Shown here: piece by piece, positions 44,236-54,925 of the stretch
Numbering within the stretch: the stretch's first letter is position 1
Layout: each line of letters begins with the position of its first letter
Origin: Bacteroidia bacterium
GTDB taxonomy: Bacteria > Bacteroidota > Bacteroidia > 2-12-FULL-35-15
Direction: 5' to 3'
Assembly (NCBI GenBank): GCA_020051175.1
Contig: JAGVJJ010000034.1
Location: 1 to 58,863 of the forward strand
DNA: 58,863 nt
The notes under the pieces: model-generated
What the model was told of the DNA's origin: nothing
The model's input: only the letters and a program-made list of their open reading frames with translations
The model's database searches: none
Made by a program: the position numbers and the translations under genes

Positions 44236-44982
44236 AGAAAAACTCTGGTCTTTTCTTCCAATTACAGCCATCATTCTGCCGCTCAGGCCCTTATCCCTTC
44301 TGTGAGAAAAGAAAAGATTCTCGTCCTGAACGGTGCAATACACTGAGATTTCAATGTTTTTCAGAGCGACACCGAAATCAAGCAGCTGCTGCCTGTTTGT
44401 TGCTTTTAAATCTACAAACCATTTTTGCTTTTCGGGATCGAACGTTTTAAAATTGGCATTGAAATGCTGGGCCACATCTTCACCAACTTCAAAATTTGAA
44501 TATCCGATACATGCGCCTATGTATGCTTCACAGTCGACTCCCCGGGTGCCATATGCTTCCTGCATTTTTTGTAAAGTACACTTTACAATTTCTGCAACGG
44601 TGCCCTTCCAGCCTGCATGAATTGCTGCTACAGCTTTATTTCGGGTGTCATATATTAAAATGGGGGTGCAGTCGGCAACGGAAACTGCTAAAAATACATT
44701 TGGTTTGTTAGTAATAAGGGCATCAAAACCTTCCGTAATAATAGGTTCTGTGGCAACAAATACGCTATTGCCATGTACCTGCTTGCTAATAACTACACGG
44801 CTCGTATCAATTCCCAGTTGACCGAAAAAGAGCTCACGGTTTTTCAATACATTTTCCTTTTGGTCGTTTACAGACATTCCCAGGTTCATGGAAGAGTAGG
44901 GTTGAGGGCTTACTCCTCCATTGCGTGTGCTTTGGCCGGCAATAACTGATGGGTCTTTAAAAATTTTCGGGCGGATGACCAT
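44233..44982 (-). CDS. pgeF: Laccase-domain (YfiH/PgeF) protein
   Basis: The 249-residue protein belongs to the multicopper-oxidase-like YfiH family, now linked to purine nucleoside cleavage and to removal of wrong UDP-MurNAc-Ser. It has the conserved KQVHGNSV, SVADCTPILIYD and IHAGWKGTVAEI motifs with the zinc-binding Cys and His, and the C-terminal FSHRRDKGLSGRM. It is 37 bp downstream of murQ, another muropeptide gene. The family call is firm; the exact reaction is not settled for this branch. Confidence 0.9.
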   Translation of the reverse strand: MVIRPKIFKDPSVIAGQSTRNGGVSPQPYSSMNLGMSVNDQKENVLKNRELFFGQLGIDTSRVVISKQVHGNSVFVATEPIITEGFDALITNKPNVFLAVSVADCTPILIYDTRNKAVAAIHAGWKGTVAEIVKCTLQKMQEAYGTRGVDCEAYIGACIGYSNFEVGEDVAQHFNANFKTFDPEKQKWFVDLKATNRQQLLDFGVALKNIEISVYCTVQDENLFFSHRRDKGLSGRMMAVIGRKDQSFS

Positions 44983-45019
44983 AGAAAGTCGGAAATCAGG
45001 ATACGGTGTTTAAGTTTAA

Positions 45020-45832
45020 TTATTTATTTGTTTGTCCTGCCTCAACAGCTTTTCTTACACTACCATGTTTCAGTAGCAGCTCGTTTGCTTTTTTATACGG
45101 TATTTTCAGTTCCTTTGCTACCATTAGCGTTCCACGGTCAACCAGTTTGTTGTTGCTTAATTGCATGTCAACCATTTTGTTTCCTTTTACACGTCCCAGT
45201 TTTATCATTACTGCAGTAGAAATCATGTTTAACACAAGTTTTTGTGCCGTTCCTGATTTCATGCGTGTGCTTCCAGTAACAAATTCTGGCCCCACTACAA
45301 CCTCTATTTTATGTTTTGCAGTTTTCGCAACCTTGCTTCCTTTATTGCAAACAATGCAGGCTGTTGTAATATTGTTTTTGTTGCATGCTTCCAACGCGCC
45401 TATTACGTATGGAGTTGAGCCCGATGCCGCGATTCCGATTACAACATCCTTTGGGTTTATTTTGTGTTGTTGCAAATCTTTCCAGCCTTGCTGTGTATCA
45501 TCCTCAGCAAATTCTACCGCTTTGCGTATGGCTTTGTCACCACCGGCTATAAGGCCTATAACCATTCCTTGCGGAACACCATAGGTTGGTGGACATTCAG
45601 AAGCGTCCACAATGCCTAACCTTCCGCTGGTGCCTGCTCCCATATAGAATAAGCGACCACCCTGCTGCATTTGCTTTACAATAACTTTTACAAGCTTCTC
45701 AATTTTAGGAAGTACTTTTTCGATTGCAAGAGGTACGGTTTTATCCTCGTTATTGATATTGATAAGTAATTCGGTTACACTCATTTTTTCGAGTGCATTG
45801 TATTTAGAGTCTGATTCAGTTGTTTTTTTCAT
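45020..45832 (-). CDS. murQ: N-acetylmuramic acid 6-phosphate etherase
   Basis: The 270-residue SIS-domain enzyme splits MurNAc-6-P to GlcNAc-6-P and D-lactate in cell-wall recycling. It has the signature RLFYMGAGTSGRLGIVDASECPPTYG with the catalytic Glu, the second Glu near AVEFAEDD, and GPEFVTGSTRMKSGTAQKLVLNM. It is shorter at the C-terminus than E. coli MurQ (298 residues), lacking part of the UBA-like tail, which is common in Bacteroidota. It lies between the two SpoIIE-sensor genes together with pgeF. Confidence 0.95.
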   Translation of the reverse strand: MKKTTESDSKYNALEKMSVTELLININNEDKTVPLAIEKVLPKIEKLVKVIVKQMQQGGRLFYMGAGTSGRLGIVDASECPPTYGVPQGMVIGLIAGGDKAIRKAVEFAEDDTQQGWKDLQQHKINPKDVVIGIAASGSTPYVIGALEACNKNNITTACIVCNKGSKVAKTAKHKIEVVVGPEFVTGSTRMKSGTAQKLVLNMISTAVMIKLGRVKGNKMVDMQLSNNKLVDRGTLMVAKELKIPYKKANELLLKHGSVRKAVEAGQTNK

Positions 45833-45852
45833 AGTGTATTCAACACAAAAAT

Positions 45853-48800
45853 CTATAATTTAAAACCGATTACAAGTATGTCATCTACCTGTTCATAAGC
45901 ACCTTTCCATTGTTTATGATGCTGGGCTATAGCCGTCTGCTGCTCTGCAAATGGCTTGTCTTTAACAGATGCCAGTATTTCTCTGAAGGTTTTTGTCATC
46001 ATCTTTTTCCCTTTATCGCCTCCAAACTGGTCGGCATAGCCATCAGAGAAAATATAAAAAGTAGTATCGTTATCAGCCAGAATACTGTGGTTGGTGAATA
46101 CGATACTGTGTTCACGTTCCGATTCCTTTGTACCAATAGGCATCTTGTCGCCTTTCACTTCTTCAAAATCATCTTTCCGGAATACATACAAAGGGCGCAT
46201 TGCGCCTGCGAACTGTACTTCTTTTGTTTTCAGGTTAATGTTGCAGACTGCAACGTCCATTCCATCTTTGGTGGTATTGTTCGGGTTATTTCTGTACAAT
46301 GCATTGATAACGCCTTTATTGAGCTCATTCAGTATCTGAGCGGGCTCTTCAATATTATTATCATTTACAATATGGTTTAGCAGGTTGTATCCGATGAGCG
46401 ACATGAACGCTCCCGGTACCCCGTGTCCCGTGCAATCTACACAGGCAATAATTACATTGTCGCCTTTCTGTGCATACCAGTAAAAGTCACCACTCACAAT
46501 GTCTTTTTGAAGATAGAAAACAAAGCATTGTGGCAGGGATTGTTGTATTGTGCTTATTTCCGGTAAAATGGAGGTCTGTATTTTTTTTGCATATTCAATA
46601 CTGTCTGTAATATCTTTGTTTTTTCTTCGGATAATCTCTTCGGTAAGCTTTCTTTCTGTTACATCCGTGTCAATAATAACGAGCTTTTGCAGCTTTTTGT
46701 TTTCGTCAAATATGGGTGTAAGTGTAGAAGATTCCCAGGTGGGCGTGCCTTTTTTATTAATGTTTTTCGATTCGTATACAACTGAATTCCTGTTTTGGAT
46801 ACAGGATTCAAAAATCGAGCGTATGTCGGGATTATTGCTGATGTCATAAATGGTATCACCTTTAAGTTTCTTTAGTTCCTGAAGGGATACTCCATTAAGT
46901 GCTTCAAAGCTGTAATTTACCCATTCCAGGTGGCCTTCAGCATCCATAATTATTATAGGATTGCCTGTTTCTCTGGCAACGATACTTAAATATTCCAATT
47001 CTATATTTTTAGCTTCAATAATTTCATTTTGCTTCCGAATTTCTGCTGTACGTGTTTGCACTTTTTCTTCAAGAATTTCTTTTTCACGTTGCAAAGTTTT
47101 TAAGCGGAAGCGAATAAATGCATAAATAAGTGAAACCACGATTGCTGTAAGCAATAACCAGAACCACCAGCGCAGCCATATTGGGGTGGCAATGGTAAAG
47201 GAATAATTTACAGGTTTACTCCAGATGCCTTCTTCGTTGGCAGCTGAAATGGAGAATGTATAATTTCCCGAAGCTAAATTCGGATAATTGACACTACGGC
47301 CTTCTGTTTCAATAAAATCAGAATCGCTGCCTTCCAGCTTGTGACGAACCTTTATTTTTTCGGTAGAGCGCAGCCATATCGTGGAAAAATTGAAAACAAA
47401 ATTGTTTTGCTTGTAGGAAAACTGTTTGACGGAATCAAGCGGAAAGGATTGTGATTGAACAAATATGTTGTTTAGTTGAATTACAGGAGTCACCGTATCC
47501 GATGGTATTTGTGCGGTCCTGAAAATAACAACTCCGGAATTGGTACCAATAAGTATGTTTCCATCCTTATCGGTATAGCAAGAATTTAAATTAGGTTCAA
47601 TATCCGGTAGTGAGAAATGGTTTACTTTTCCTGTAGTAGCATCAATAATATCGGCTCCCCGCGAGTGTACAGTAATTACCTGGTTCCCGACAGAAGCCAG
47701 TACGGGCGTATTGTTATCACGAAGTCCGTTTTTACTGTTATATCGGGTAATAGAAGTTTTTTTTTCAGCTACCGGATTGTACTTACAGATACCATCGTCA
47801 CCCGTACTGAACCATATATTCCCGGATTTATCTTCGGAAATGGAATATACCGTATTGCCTTTAATATTAAGTTGTTCAGTAATATTTCTGAAAGTTGTCC
47901 CGTCAAATACCGTTAAACCCTCTCCATCTGTACCAATCCACAGGTTGTTTTTTGAATCTGCAAATACATCGTAAATATAGTCGCCCTGTAGGCCGTTCAG
48001 TGATGAATAATTCTGAATTTTTAACTTGTTGTTGTCGTAGCTGACCTGGCTTATTCCACCACCCAGGGTTGCAACCCAGATGTTGTTATTTTTATCAGAT
48101 GTGAGGGCTGAAATATTATCATATGCAATCCCCTGTTTCTGTGAAATAACAATATGCTTTTCCGTATTCGGATCGAAGCGGTAGAGTCCCTGGCCGTAAG
48201 TACCTAACCAAAGTATGCCGCTTTCATCTTCAAGAATACAGGTTATTTGTTTTTCGGGCATTTCGTCTGTAAGAAAATAATTTTTAATTGTGGTTTGGCC
48301 ATTTGCCTGAAGGGTATATTTTACCAGGCCTTTATCTGTACCTACCCAGTAATTTCTTTTTGTATCGATATACAACGATAGTATTTTGTCCGATAGTAAG
48401 CCGTTTCGGGTAGTGAGGGTGCTAACCCTGCTCTGATATAATTCTGAAAGGCCTTTCGAGGTGGCAATCCAGGTATTGTCTTCCCGGTCGCAAAAAATCG
48501 AGTTTACTTCATTGTTGAGCAATCCGCTTTTAGTGTCGAATTGCCGCAACCAGGCGTTTCCATTACTGTCTTCCTTATATTTGACAATGCCATGTTGCTT
48601 TGTCCCAATATAAAGCGCGCCCGACATGCCATAACAAAGTGAAGTTACGGTGCCATAGTTCCAGCCCGTGTTAGTTATACTTTTAAATCTATTGGCAATG
48701 CCATCGTATTTACAAACGCCTGAATCCTGCATTGCAACAAGGAGGTTCCCTTTGTCATCGCCCGTGATGTAGCGTACAATGTTGTCGGGCAATCCATCTT

Positions 48801-49404
48801 TCATTGAAATGGAGGAGAAAACAGGTTCACCTTTTTTTACCTCGAAGTGCAGCATTCCTGCATCAGTTCCTGCCCATAAAGTATTCTTTTTGTCTTTGTA
48901 GAGGCTGTATATAAAGTTGTCATTGAGTCCATTTTCTGTGGTGTACAGCTTAAACTCCCCGTTTTTACTATAAAAACCAAGGCCTAAACCATACGATGCA
49001 ATCCAGAGTCCATCGCATTCAGAAAAAGCGGTAATGCTGCCCTCGGTTAATTTATCATTAAATGCAAAGGGGCTGAATTTTTTGTTTTTGTATACGGTAA
49101 CTTTGCCATTCTTTCCACCAATCCAAAGTGTTTTATCGCTTTGTACGTAAAGGGCGGAAACAGAATTGTCAACAAGGCCATCCTCGGCTGAAAAGCGTTT
49201 GAACTGCTCACCATTGTACATTACAAGACCTGAGGTGGTACCAATCCATAGCTCACCATCAGGTGCCTGCAAAACACAGGTAATAGAGGTGTTCTTTTTT
49301 TCGGTAACAGTTGTAAAGTTCCGGAAACTTTGCGCAAGAATATTTGCAGACAGATATATATAAATGAAAACTAAAAAATAAAACTTCTTTGAGTTATAAA
49401 ACAT
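45853..49404 (-). CDS. Propeller/Y_Y_Y sensor with PAS and SpoIIE phosphatase domains
   Basis: The 1183-residue protein has a signal peptide (ending near ILAQ, residue 25). About a dozen two-component-regulator propeller repeats (30-640; repeated DNTLWIGTxxG pattern) and a Y_Y_Y domain (about 650-730) are periplasmic. A membrane segment (about 738-760, WLRWWFWLLLTAIVVSLIY) leads to a coiled coil, a PAS domain (about 810-920; NPIIIMDAEGHLEWVNYSFE) and SpoIIE (about 945-1183). SpoIIE metal sites are VSGDFYWYAQ, CVDCTGHGVPGAFMSL, KDGMDVAV and IFSDGYADQFGG. It resembles a hybrid two-component sensor in which the kinase is replaced by a phosphatase. The SpoIIE domain is closely similar to that at 41942-44209. 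Confidence 0.92.
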   Translation of the reverse strand: MFYNSKKFYFLVFIYIYLSANILAQSFRNFTTVTEKKNTSITCVLQAPDGELWIGTTSGLVMYNGEQFKRFSAEDGLVDNSVSALYVQSDKTLWIGGKNGKVTVYKNKKFSPFAFNDKLTEGSITAFSECDGLWIASYGLGLGFYSKNGEFKLYTTENGLNDNFIYSLYKDKKNTLWAGTDAGMLHFEVKKGEPVFSSISMKDGLPDNIVRYITGDDKGNLLVAMQDSGVCKYDGIANRFKSITNTGWNYGTVTSLCYGMSGALYIGTKQHGIVKYKEDSNGNAWLRQFDTKSGLLNNEVNSIFCDREDNTWIATSKGLSELYQSRVSTLTTRNGLLSDKILSLYIDTKRNYWVGTDKGLVKYTLQANGQTTIKNYFLTDEMPEKQITCILEDESGILWLGTYGQGLYRFDPNTEKHIVISQKQGIAYDNISALTSDKNNNIWVATLGGGISQVSYDNNKLKIQNYSSLNGLQGDYIYDVFADSKNNLWIGTDGEGLTVFDGTTFRNITEQLNIKGNTVYSISEDKSGNIWFSTGDDGICKYNPVAEKKTSITRYNSKNGLRDNNTPVLASVGNQVITVHSRGADIIDATTGKVNHFSLPDIEPNLNSCYTDKDGNILIGTNSGVVIFRTAQIPSDTVTPVIQLNNIFVQSQSFPLDSVKQFSYKQNNFVFNFSTIWLRSTEKIKVRHKLEGSDSDFIETEGRSVNYPNLASGNYTFSISAANEEGIWSKPVNYSFTIATPIWLRWWFWLLLTAIVVSLIYAFIRFRLKTLQREKEILEEKVQTRTAEIRKQNEIIEAKNIELEYLSIVARETGNPIIIMDAEGHLEWVNYSFEALNGVSLQELKKLKGDTIYDISNNPDIRSIFESCIQNRNSVVYESKNINKKGTPTWESSTLTPIFDENKKLQKLVIIDTDVTERKLTEEIIRRKNKDITDSIEYAKKIQTSILPEISTIQQSLPQCFVFYLQKDIVSGDFYWYAQKGDNVIIACVDCTGHGVPGAFMSLIGYNLLNHIVNDNNIEEPAQILNELNKGVINALYRNNPNNTTKDGMDVAVCNINLKTKEVQFAGAMRPLYVFRKDDFEEVKGDKMPIGTKESEREHSIVFTNHSILADNDTTFYIFSDGYADQFGGDKGKKMMTKTFREILASVKDKPFAEQQTAIAQHHKQWKGAYEQVDDILVIGFKL

Positions 49405-49408
49405 GAGC

Positions 49409-49978
49409 TTATTTGTTTTCAGTACTCAACAGCATGCTGACTTCAACCAGTATATTTTCATCTACCTGCTGACTAACGATTGTAGGGATTTTTATATCAT
49501 AATCTCCCAATAATACAGTAAAGATTGATTCTACAAGTATCTGCCCGTTTTTAACGGTCATTTTTGATTTTACGATTATCTCCTTACTTACCCCATGGAT
49601 GTTCATCATTCCCTTTGCACGAACAGCATAACTGCCCTCTTTTTTAAAATCAATGTCTTCAATTACCTTGCCTTTGAAAGAAGCGTTTGGAATTTTTTCG
49701 GATTCCATGTATTTTTCATTGTAATGTTTCTTTTGCAACTGGTTCTGAAAGCCTTCAAAAGATGCAACCGGAATAGTAAGGGCAAATGTTTTTTTCTCGG
49801 GATCAAAGCTTCCGCTTAATTTTTTTGATTCCGCTTTTATAAGTCCTAATGGGCCTTTTGTTGTAAAACGAACGGTTCCGGTGCTCGATGAATAGCCTGT
49901 TACGTAGGTATACGATGTATAAGCCGGAAAAGCAAGCAGGGCTGCCAGTAAAACAATGAATGAAAAGTGCTTCTTCAT
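49409..49978 (-). CDS. YceI-family lipid-binding protein
   Basis: The 189-residue secreted protein has a signal peptide ending near FPAYTSY. The YceI lipocalin-like fold shows in TGTVRFTTKG, LSGSFDPEKKTFALTIPVASFEG, EKIPNASFKGKVI, and GMMNIHGVSKEIIVK. Members bind polyprenoid lipids in the periplasm, and a role in envelope lipid traffic is inferred. It lies 4 bp upstream of the propeller-sensor gene on the same strand, so the two are likely cotranscribed. Confidence 0.88.
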   Translation of the reverse strand: MKKHFSFIVLLAALLAFPAYTSYTYVTGYSSSTGTVRFTTKGPLGLIKAESKKLSGSFDPEKKTFALTIPVASFEGFQNQLQKKHYNEKYMESEKIPNASFKGKVIEDIDFKKEGSYAVRAKGMMNIHGVSKEIIVKSKMTVKNGQILVESIFTVLLGDYDIKIPTIVSQQVDENILVEVSMLLSTENK

Positions 49979-50103
49979 AACTCTTTAAAAGGTGTCTTAT
50001 CAAATATACACTAAAATTGTTAAAAATCCTTAGTTGAGTTCATATATTCTGCCCTTTTAAAAGCATACAATCAATTATTGAACCAATTGAATAACACCCT
50101 GTA

Positions 50104-53100
50104 TTAATAAGCCAGGTTTGGCCCCAGCCAGCGCTCAGCCTCCTGCAGCGTTATTCCTTTACGTTTAGCATATTCAGCTACCTGATCTTCCTTTATCTTT
50201 CCAATACTGAAATAATGGGATTGAGCATTGGCAAAATACAAACCACTTACAGCAGCAGTCGGGAACATTGCCATACTTTCTGTGAGAGTGATGCCTGTGT
50301 GCTTTTCAGCTTCCAGCAAATTAAACAAGGTTACTTTTTCAGTATGGTCGGGTTGTGCAGGGTATCCCGGGGCCGGACGTATACCTGCATACTCCTCTTT
50401 AATCAATTCTTCATTTGTAAAATTTTCGTCTTTGGCGTATCCCCATAATTCCCTGCGCACACGTTTATGCATAACTTCTGCAAAGGCTTCAGCCAGACGG
50501 TCAGCAAGGGCTTTCAGCATAATGGCCGAATAATCATCGTGATCCGCTTCAAAGCGTGCAACATGTTCATCAATACCAATGCCTGTTGTTAAAGCAAATG
50601 CACCAATATAGTCGGTTTCAGATATTGTGTTATTAAGCTTTGTCTGCGGTTTAATAAAGTCGGAAAGCGCAACGTTGTATTGTCCTGCGGGTTTCTTTGT
50701 CTGCTGCCTTAATGTATGAAATACTACATCTTTTCCTGATGGCCTTAGAGTAGAAACATGAATGTCATCACCCACACTGCTTGCCGGATATATGCCTATT
50801 ACAGCATTGGCAGTCAGCCATTTTTCAGAAACAATTTTTTTCAGCATGTTTTGTGCATCGGCAAACAATTTTTTTGCTCCTTGTCCACGTGTTGGATCTT
50901 CAAGTATTTTTGGGTATGAACCCTTCATTTCCCAGCTGATGAAAAATGGTGTCCAGTCAATGTACTCTACCAATTCTTCCAGAGGATAGTTGTTGAATAC
51001 TTTATTTCCTGTAAATGTAGGGGCAATAATACTTGCTTTACCCCAATCAACGGGGAATTTGTTTTCCCTTGCTTCTTCAATTGAAATGAACTTGTTTTGC
51101 GATTGTGCATTTTTATTCTGTTCCCTTACACGCTCGTAATCTGCGTTTACAGTCTGCATAAAATCGGGATACAGATCTTCTGAAATAAGGCTTCCGGCCA
51201 CAGGAACAGATTTGCTGGCATCGTTTACATGCACAACTGCGCGAGAATAATGCGGTGAAATTTTAACCGCTGTATGCACTTTCGAGGTGGTTGCCCCGCC
51301 AATGAGCAATGGGATTTTAAAATTTAAACGCTCCATTTCTTTGGCAACATGCACCATTTCATCTAATGAAGGCGTAATAAGCCCGCTTAAGCCTATAATA
51401 TCAACATTATGAGCCTTTGCTTCTGCAAGGATTTTTTCGCATGGCACCATTACTCCCAGGTCAATGATTTCATAATTGTTGCAGGCAAGTACAACACCAA
51501 CAATGTTTTTTCCGATATCATGTACATCGCCTTTTACGGTTGCCATTAATATTTTACCGGCATTCTGCCTGCCATTGTCCGATATCCCGGCAGCTTTATT
51601 GGCTTCTTTTTCGGCATTTAAGAATGGTTCAAGGTAAGCAACAGCTTTCTTCATTACACGGGCGCTTTTTACTACCTGTGGAAGGAACATTTTACCACTT
51701 CCGAATAAATCCCCAACCACGTTCATTCCATCCATTAATGGTCCTTCAATTACGTGAAGTGGTCTTCCCAGTTTCTGTCGTGCTTCTTCTGTATCAATAT
51801 CAATATATTCAATAATCCCTTTTACAAGGGCATGGCTCAAACGTTCTTCTACACTTAGTTTACGCCATTCTTCATCTTTTTCTGCTTTGTCTTTGGTCAC
51901 GCCTTTCAGCGTTTCGGCATGAGCAATCAAACGCTCGGTTGCTTCTGCATTTCTATCAAGTAATACATCTTCAACCAGCTGCAACAAGTCTTTTGGAATG
52001 TCATCGTAAACCTGCAGCTGTGATGGGTTTACAATACCCATATCCATTCCTTCTTTTACGGCATGAAATAAGAATGCTGAATTTATTGCCTCCCGAACCA
52101 CGTCATTGCCACGGAATGAGAAAGATACGTTACTTACTCCACCGCTTACTTTCGCATGAGGCAGATTGTTTTTTATCCACCTTGTTGCCTCAAAAAAATC
52201 AACTGCATTTCTGCGATGCTCTTCCATTCCGGTAGCTACAGGGAAAATGTTCGGGTCGAAAATTATATCTTCAGGATTAAACTTTACTTTATCCACAAGG
52301 ATGTAGTATGCACGTTTGCAAATATCTATCCTGCGTTGCAGGGTATCGGCCTGACCAACTTCATCAAAAGCCATAACAATAACGGCTGCACCGTATTGCT
52401 TAATTTTATTTGCCTGCTCAATAAATTTTTCTTCACCTTCTTTTAAGGAAATGGAGTTAACAATGGATTTACCCTGTACACATTTTAATCCGGCTTCAAT
52501 TACATTCCATTTTGAAGAGTCGATCATGATGGGTACACGTGCAATATCGGGCTCAGAAGCAATCAGGTTAAGGAACTTGGTCATTGCAAATTCTGCATCC
52601 AGCATTCCTTCATCCATATTGATATCAATTACCTGAGCGCCTCCTTCTACCTGTTCACGTGCAATAGAAAGTGCTTCATCGTAATTGTTCTCTTTAATCA
52701 AACGTAAAAATTTTTTTGAGCCGGTAACATTGGTACGTTCTCCTACATTCATAAAGTTGCTCTCAGGGTACAACGTAACAGGCTCTAACCCGCTGAGATG
52801 CATTAAATGGTCAGCAGCCGGTTTTTTACGAGGTGATACGTTGGCAGCAAGTTCGGCAATACGTTTAATGTGTGCAGGGGTGGTACCGCAACAGCCCCCA
52901 ACAATATTCAGGAACCCTGCCTTTAAAAAATCTTCTATCTGGTGACCCATTTCATGAGCGTCCTGGTCGTATTCACCAAACTGGTTAGGTAGGCCCGCAT
53001 TCGGATAAGCGCTTACATAAAAAGGGGCTTTATTGGCAAGCTCTTCCAGGTAAGGGCGCATATCTTTTGCACCCAGTGCACAATTTAAACCAATGCTCAA

Positions 53101-53829
53101 TAAATCCACGTGAGACATGGAATTTAAAAAAGCCTCTGTAGTTTGCCCTGATAAAGTCCTTCCACTGGCATCAGTAATAGTTCCTGATACCATTACCGGT
53201 ATTTTTCTATCAATTTTCTGACAGTAATTTTGAATCGCAAACAATGCCGCTTTTGCGTTGAGCGTATCAAAAATGGTTTCTATCAACAGTAAGTCCGAAC
53301 CACCGTCTAAAAGTCCACGCACCTGTTCGGTGTAAGCCTCAACCATTTCATCAAATGTAACTGCCCTGTAACCGGGATCGTTAACATTGGGTGAAATAGA
53401 GAGCGTACGATTTGTCGGACCAATGGCACCTGCAACAAAAGCAGTTTTCCTGTTTGTTCTATATGGAATGGTTGCCGGGTCATTAAAAAATTCATTAACC
53501 GCCTCTTTTGCAATTTTTGCTGATTCGTAGTTTAATTCATAAACTAAATCCTGCATATCATAGTCGGCCATGGCAATGGAAGTACCGCTGAATGTATTGG
53601 TTTCAATGATATCAGCCCCGGCTTTTATATACTCACGATGAATGGCTTTTATAACATCCGGACGGGTAATGGACAACAAATCGTTGTTGCCCTTTAGATC
53701 TTTGTGAAAATCCGAAAACCGCTTTCCGCGAAAATCTTTTTCTTCCAGGTTGTATTGCTGAATCATGGTGCCCATTGCACCATCAATAATAAGTATGCGC
53801 TTTTCTAATTCTTCTTTAATAGTTGTCAT
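50104..53829 (-). CDS. metH: Cobalamin-dependent methionine synthase, full length
   Basis: The 1241-residue enzyme has all four MetH modules. The homocysteine domain (about 5-330) has the zinc Cys in GLNCALG and [10 protein letters not shown]. The methyltetrahydrofolate domain (about 350-620) starts [14 protein letters not shown]. The cobalamin region (about 650-900) has [15 protein letters not shown] with the His ligand, and [11 protein letters not shown]. The activation domain (about 930-1241) has [12 protein letters not shown]. Length is normal (E. coli 1227). It is downstream of a SAM-I riboswitch and a methyltransferase gene, so it is probably repressed when SAM is high. No cobalamin riboswitch is seen. 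Confidence 0.97.
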   Translation of the reverse strand: MTTIKEELEKRILIIDGAMGTMIQQYNLEEKDFRGKRFSDFHKDLKGNNDLLSITRPDVIKAIHREYIKAGADIIETNTFSGTSIAMADYDMQDLVYELNYESAKIAKEAVNEFFNDPATIPYRTNRKTAFVAGAIGPTNRTLSISPNVNDPGYRAVTFDEMVEAYTEQVRGLLDGGSDLLLIETIFDTLNAKAALFAIQNYCQKIDRKIPVMVSGTITDASGRTLSGQTTEAFLNSMSHVDLLSIGLNCALGAKDMRPYLEELANKAPFYVSAYPNAGLPNQFGEYDQDAHEMGHQIEDFLKAGFLNIVGGCCGTTPAHIKRIAELAANVSPRKKPAADHLMHLSGLEPVTLYPESNFMNVGERTNVTGSKKFLRLIKENNYDEALSIAREQVEGGAQVIDINMDEGMLDAEFAMTKFLNLIASEPDIARVPIMIDSSKWNVIEAGLKCVQGKSIVNSISLKEGEEKFIEQANKIKQYGAAVIVMAFDEVGQADTLQRRIDICKRAYYILVDKVKFNPEDIIFDPNIFPVATGMEEHRRNAVDFFEATRWIKNNLPHAKVSGGVSNVSFSFRGNDVVREAINSAFLFHAVKEGMDMGIVNPSQLQVYDDIPKDLLQLVEDVLLDRNAEATERLIAHAETLKGVTKDKAEKDEEWRKLSVEERLSHALVKGIIEYIDIDTEEARQKLGRPLHVIEGPLMDGMNVVGDLFGSGKMFLPQVVKSARVMKKAVAYLEPFLNAEKEANKAAGISDNGRQNAGKILMATVKGDVHDIGKNIVGVVLACNNYEIIDLGVMVPCEKILAEAKAHNVDIIGLSGLITPSLDEMVHVAKEMERLNFKIPLLIGGATTSKVHTAVKISPHYSRAVVHVNDASKSVPVAGSLISEDLYPDFMQTVNADYERVREQNKNAQSQNKFISIEEARENKFPVDWGKASIIAPTFTGNKVFNNYPLEELVEYIDWTPFFISWEMKGSYPKILEDPTRGQGAKKLFADAQNMLKKIVSEKWLTANAVIGIYPASSVGDDIHVSTLRPSGKDVVFHTLRQQTKKPAGQYNVALSDFIKPQTKLNNTISETDYIGAFALTTGIGIDEHVARFEADHDDYSAIMLKALADRLAEAFAEVMHKRVRRELWGYAKDENFTNEELIKEEYAGIRPAPGYPAQPDHTEKVTLFNLLEAEKHTGITLTESMAMFPTAAVSGLYFANAQSHYFSIGKIKEDQVAEYAKRKGITLQEAERWLGPNLAY

Positions 53830-53861
53830 AAAAACTTAGCTTCCTGCTTTCTTGTAGGTCT

Positions 53862-54620
53862 TTAATTTAATTTTCCGTAATAAACTGTTGTGTCGTATTC
53901 TAATGTAACATAATTATCTTTTTCGAACCGGCTGAATAATTCATCTAAAGCCTCAATCATAGGGATATAGTTTGGATGTCCTTCATTGGGCATATAAGAA
54001 GACGAAAGTACTCTTCCTTTCAGACCTTCAAAATCAAGGTGCTGGTAGTTACTAAAAGATTTCAGGCTATAATTGGTCTCACCAAAAAAATCATTGAAAA
54101 CCTTTTCATCAATATTCTTGTGGTTTACCTGTGAATAGTCGGTTGCAAACCTGAGTAAGAAATCTTCGTATTCTCTTAGAAAAGGAGTGCTGTCCGTACG
54201 CCTGTCGTTCCACATTAAAATTACAGTTCCCCCGGTTTTTAAAATCCTCTTAAATTCGTATTTGCATTTTTCTTTATCAAACCAGTGAAATGCTTGCCCA
54301 ACAACAATTAAATCAATGCTACTGCTGTTTAGTTTTGTATCTTCTGCTGTAGCATTTATACTGATAAAATTTTTAAACTCTTTCAATAGCTTTTCTGCAG
54401 CCAGCCTCATTTCCTGGTTAGGCTCAATGCCATACACTGTATTTCCATTGTTCAATAATGGCTGTGCCGAAATGCCTGTTCCTGAGCCAATATCGGCTGC
54501 AATGGTTTGTGGTGAAAGTATATTAACTTGCTTTAGAAATGCAATTATTTCTGCCGGGTAGTCTGGCCGGAATTTAATATAGTTTTCAACCCTGTCGCTA
54601 AAGCGGTTAAGCGTATTCAT
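53862..54620 (-). CDS. Class I SAM-dependent methyltransferase
   Basis: The 252-residue protein has the Rossmann motif I ADIGSGTGISAQPLL (about 39-53), motif II-like GIEPNQEM, and the motif IV region IDLIVVGQAFHWFDKEK. The AFHWFD form is typical of the methyltransferase_11/UbiE-like branch that includes yeast Tmt1- and Coq5-like relatives. Start at 54620 fits the leader of the SAM riboswitch. The gene lies 32 bp upstream of metH and shares the riboswitch, so its product uses SAM under the control of SAM level. The substrate is unknown. Confidence 0.85.
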   Translation of the reverse strand: MNTLNRFSDRVENYIKFRPDYPAEIIAFLKQVNILSPQTIAADIGSGTGISAQPLLNNGNTVYGIEPNQEMRLAAEKLLKEFKNFISINATAEDTKLNSSSIDLIVVGQAFHWFDKEKCKYEFKRILKTGGTVILMWNDRRTDSTPFLREYEDFLLRFATDYSQVNHKNIDEKVFNDFFGETNYSLKSFSNYQHLDFEGLKGRVLSSSYMPNEGHPNYIPMIEALDELFSRFEKDNYVTLEYDTTVYYGKLN

Positions 54621-54659
54621 TTACTGTTCTAATTTCTTCATTTATGCTCAGTACGAGCA

Positions 54660-54696
54660 TAAAAAAACTCCTCTCACTTTTTACAGTCAGAGGAGT
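54660..54696 (-). terminator. Terminator of the SAM riboswitch
   Basis: On the minus strand AACTCCTCT (54696-54688) pairs with AGAGGAGTT (54673-54665) across 14 nt, and T7 follows. The 5' arm and its flank read CTCTGACT (54691-54684), complementary to AGTCAGAG at 54733-54726, which partly overlaps the 3' strand of riboswitch P1. That pairing would be the antiterminator. Confidence 0.85.
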
Positions 54697-54730
54697 TATA
54701 TTATGGATATTATTTATCTAAAAAACTCTG

Positions 54731-54834
54731 ACTTATCTGTTCCGGCCAACTGGCAGGACAGGAATTAGCACCTTTCCACAGTGGAAGGTTGCTAAGGTTT
54801 CACAGGGCAAGTCCCTCCACCTTTCTTGATAAGT
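54731..54834 (-). promoter_or_regulatory. SAM-I (S-box) riboswitch aptamer
   Basis: The minus strand has the S-box signature in order: P1 5' strand ACTTATC (54834-54828), AAGGTGGAGGGAC, GCCCTGTGAAACCTTAGCAACC, the P3 hairpin, GGTGCTAATTCC, and P1 3' strand GATAAGT (54737-54731). It lies 111 nt upstream of the methyltransferase start, with a terminator between. SAM binding closes P1 and frees the terminator, so the operon is OFF at high SAM. Confidence 0.95.
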
Positions 54835-54873
54835 TATAATTCTGCTTATGCAGAACAATTAAAAGAACTGATA

Positions 54874-54881
54874 CAAAAATA
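54874..54881 (-). promoter_or_regulatory. -7 promoter element of the methyltransferase-metH operon
   Basis: On the minus strand the site reads TATTTTTG, a perfect TAnnTTTG. It would start transcription near 54867, about 33 nt before the aptamer. A TTG about 15 nt upstream is a weak -33 candidate. Confidence 0.5.
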
Positions 54882-54925
54882 ATATTTATTATTCAGCAAT
54901 AAAAATTATATGCTAAACAATCTTC

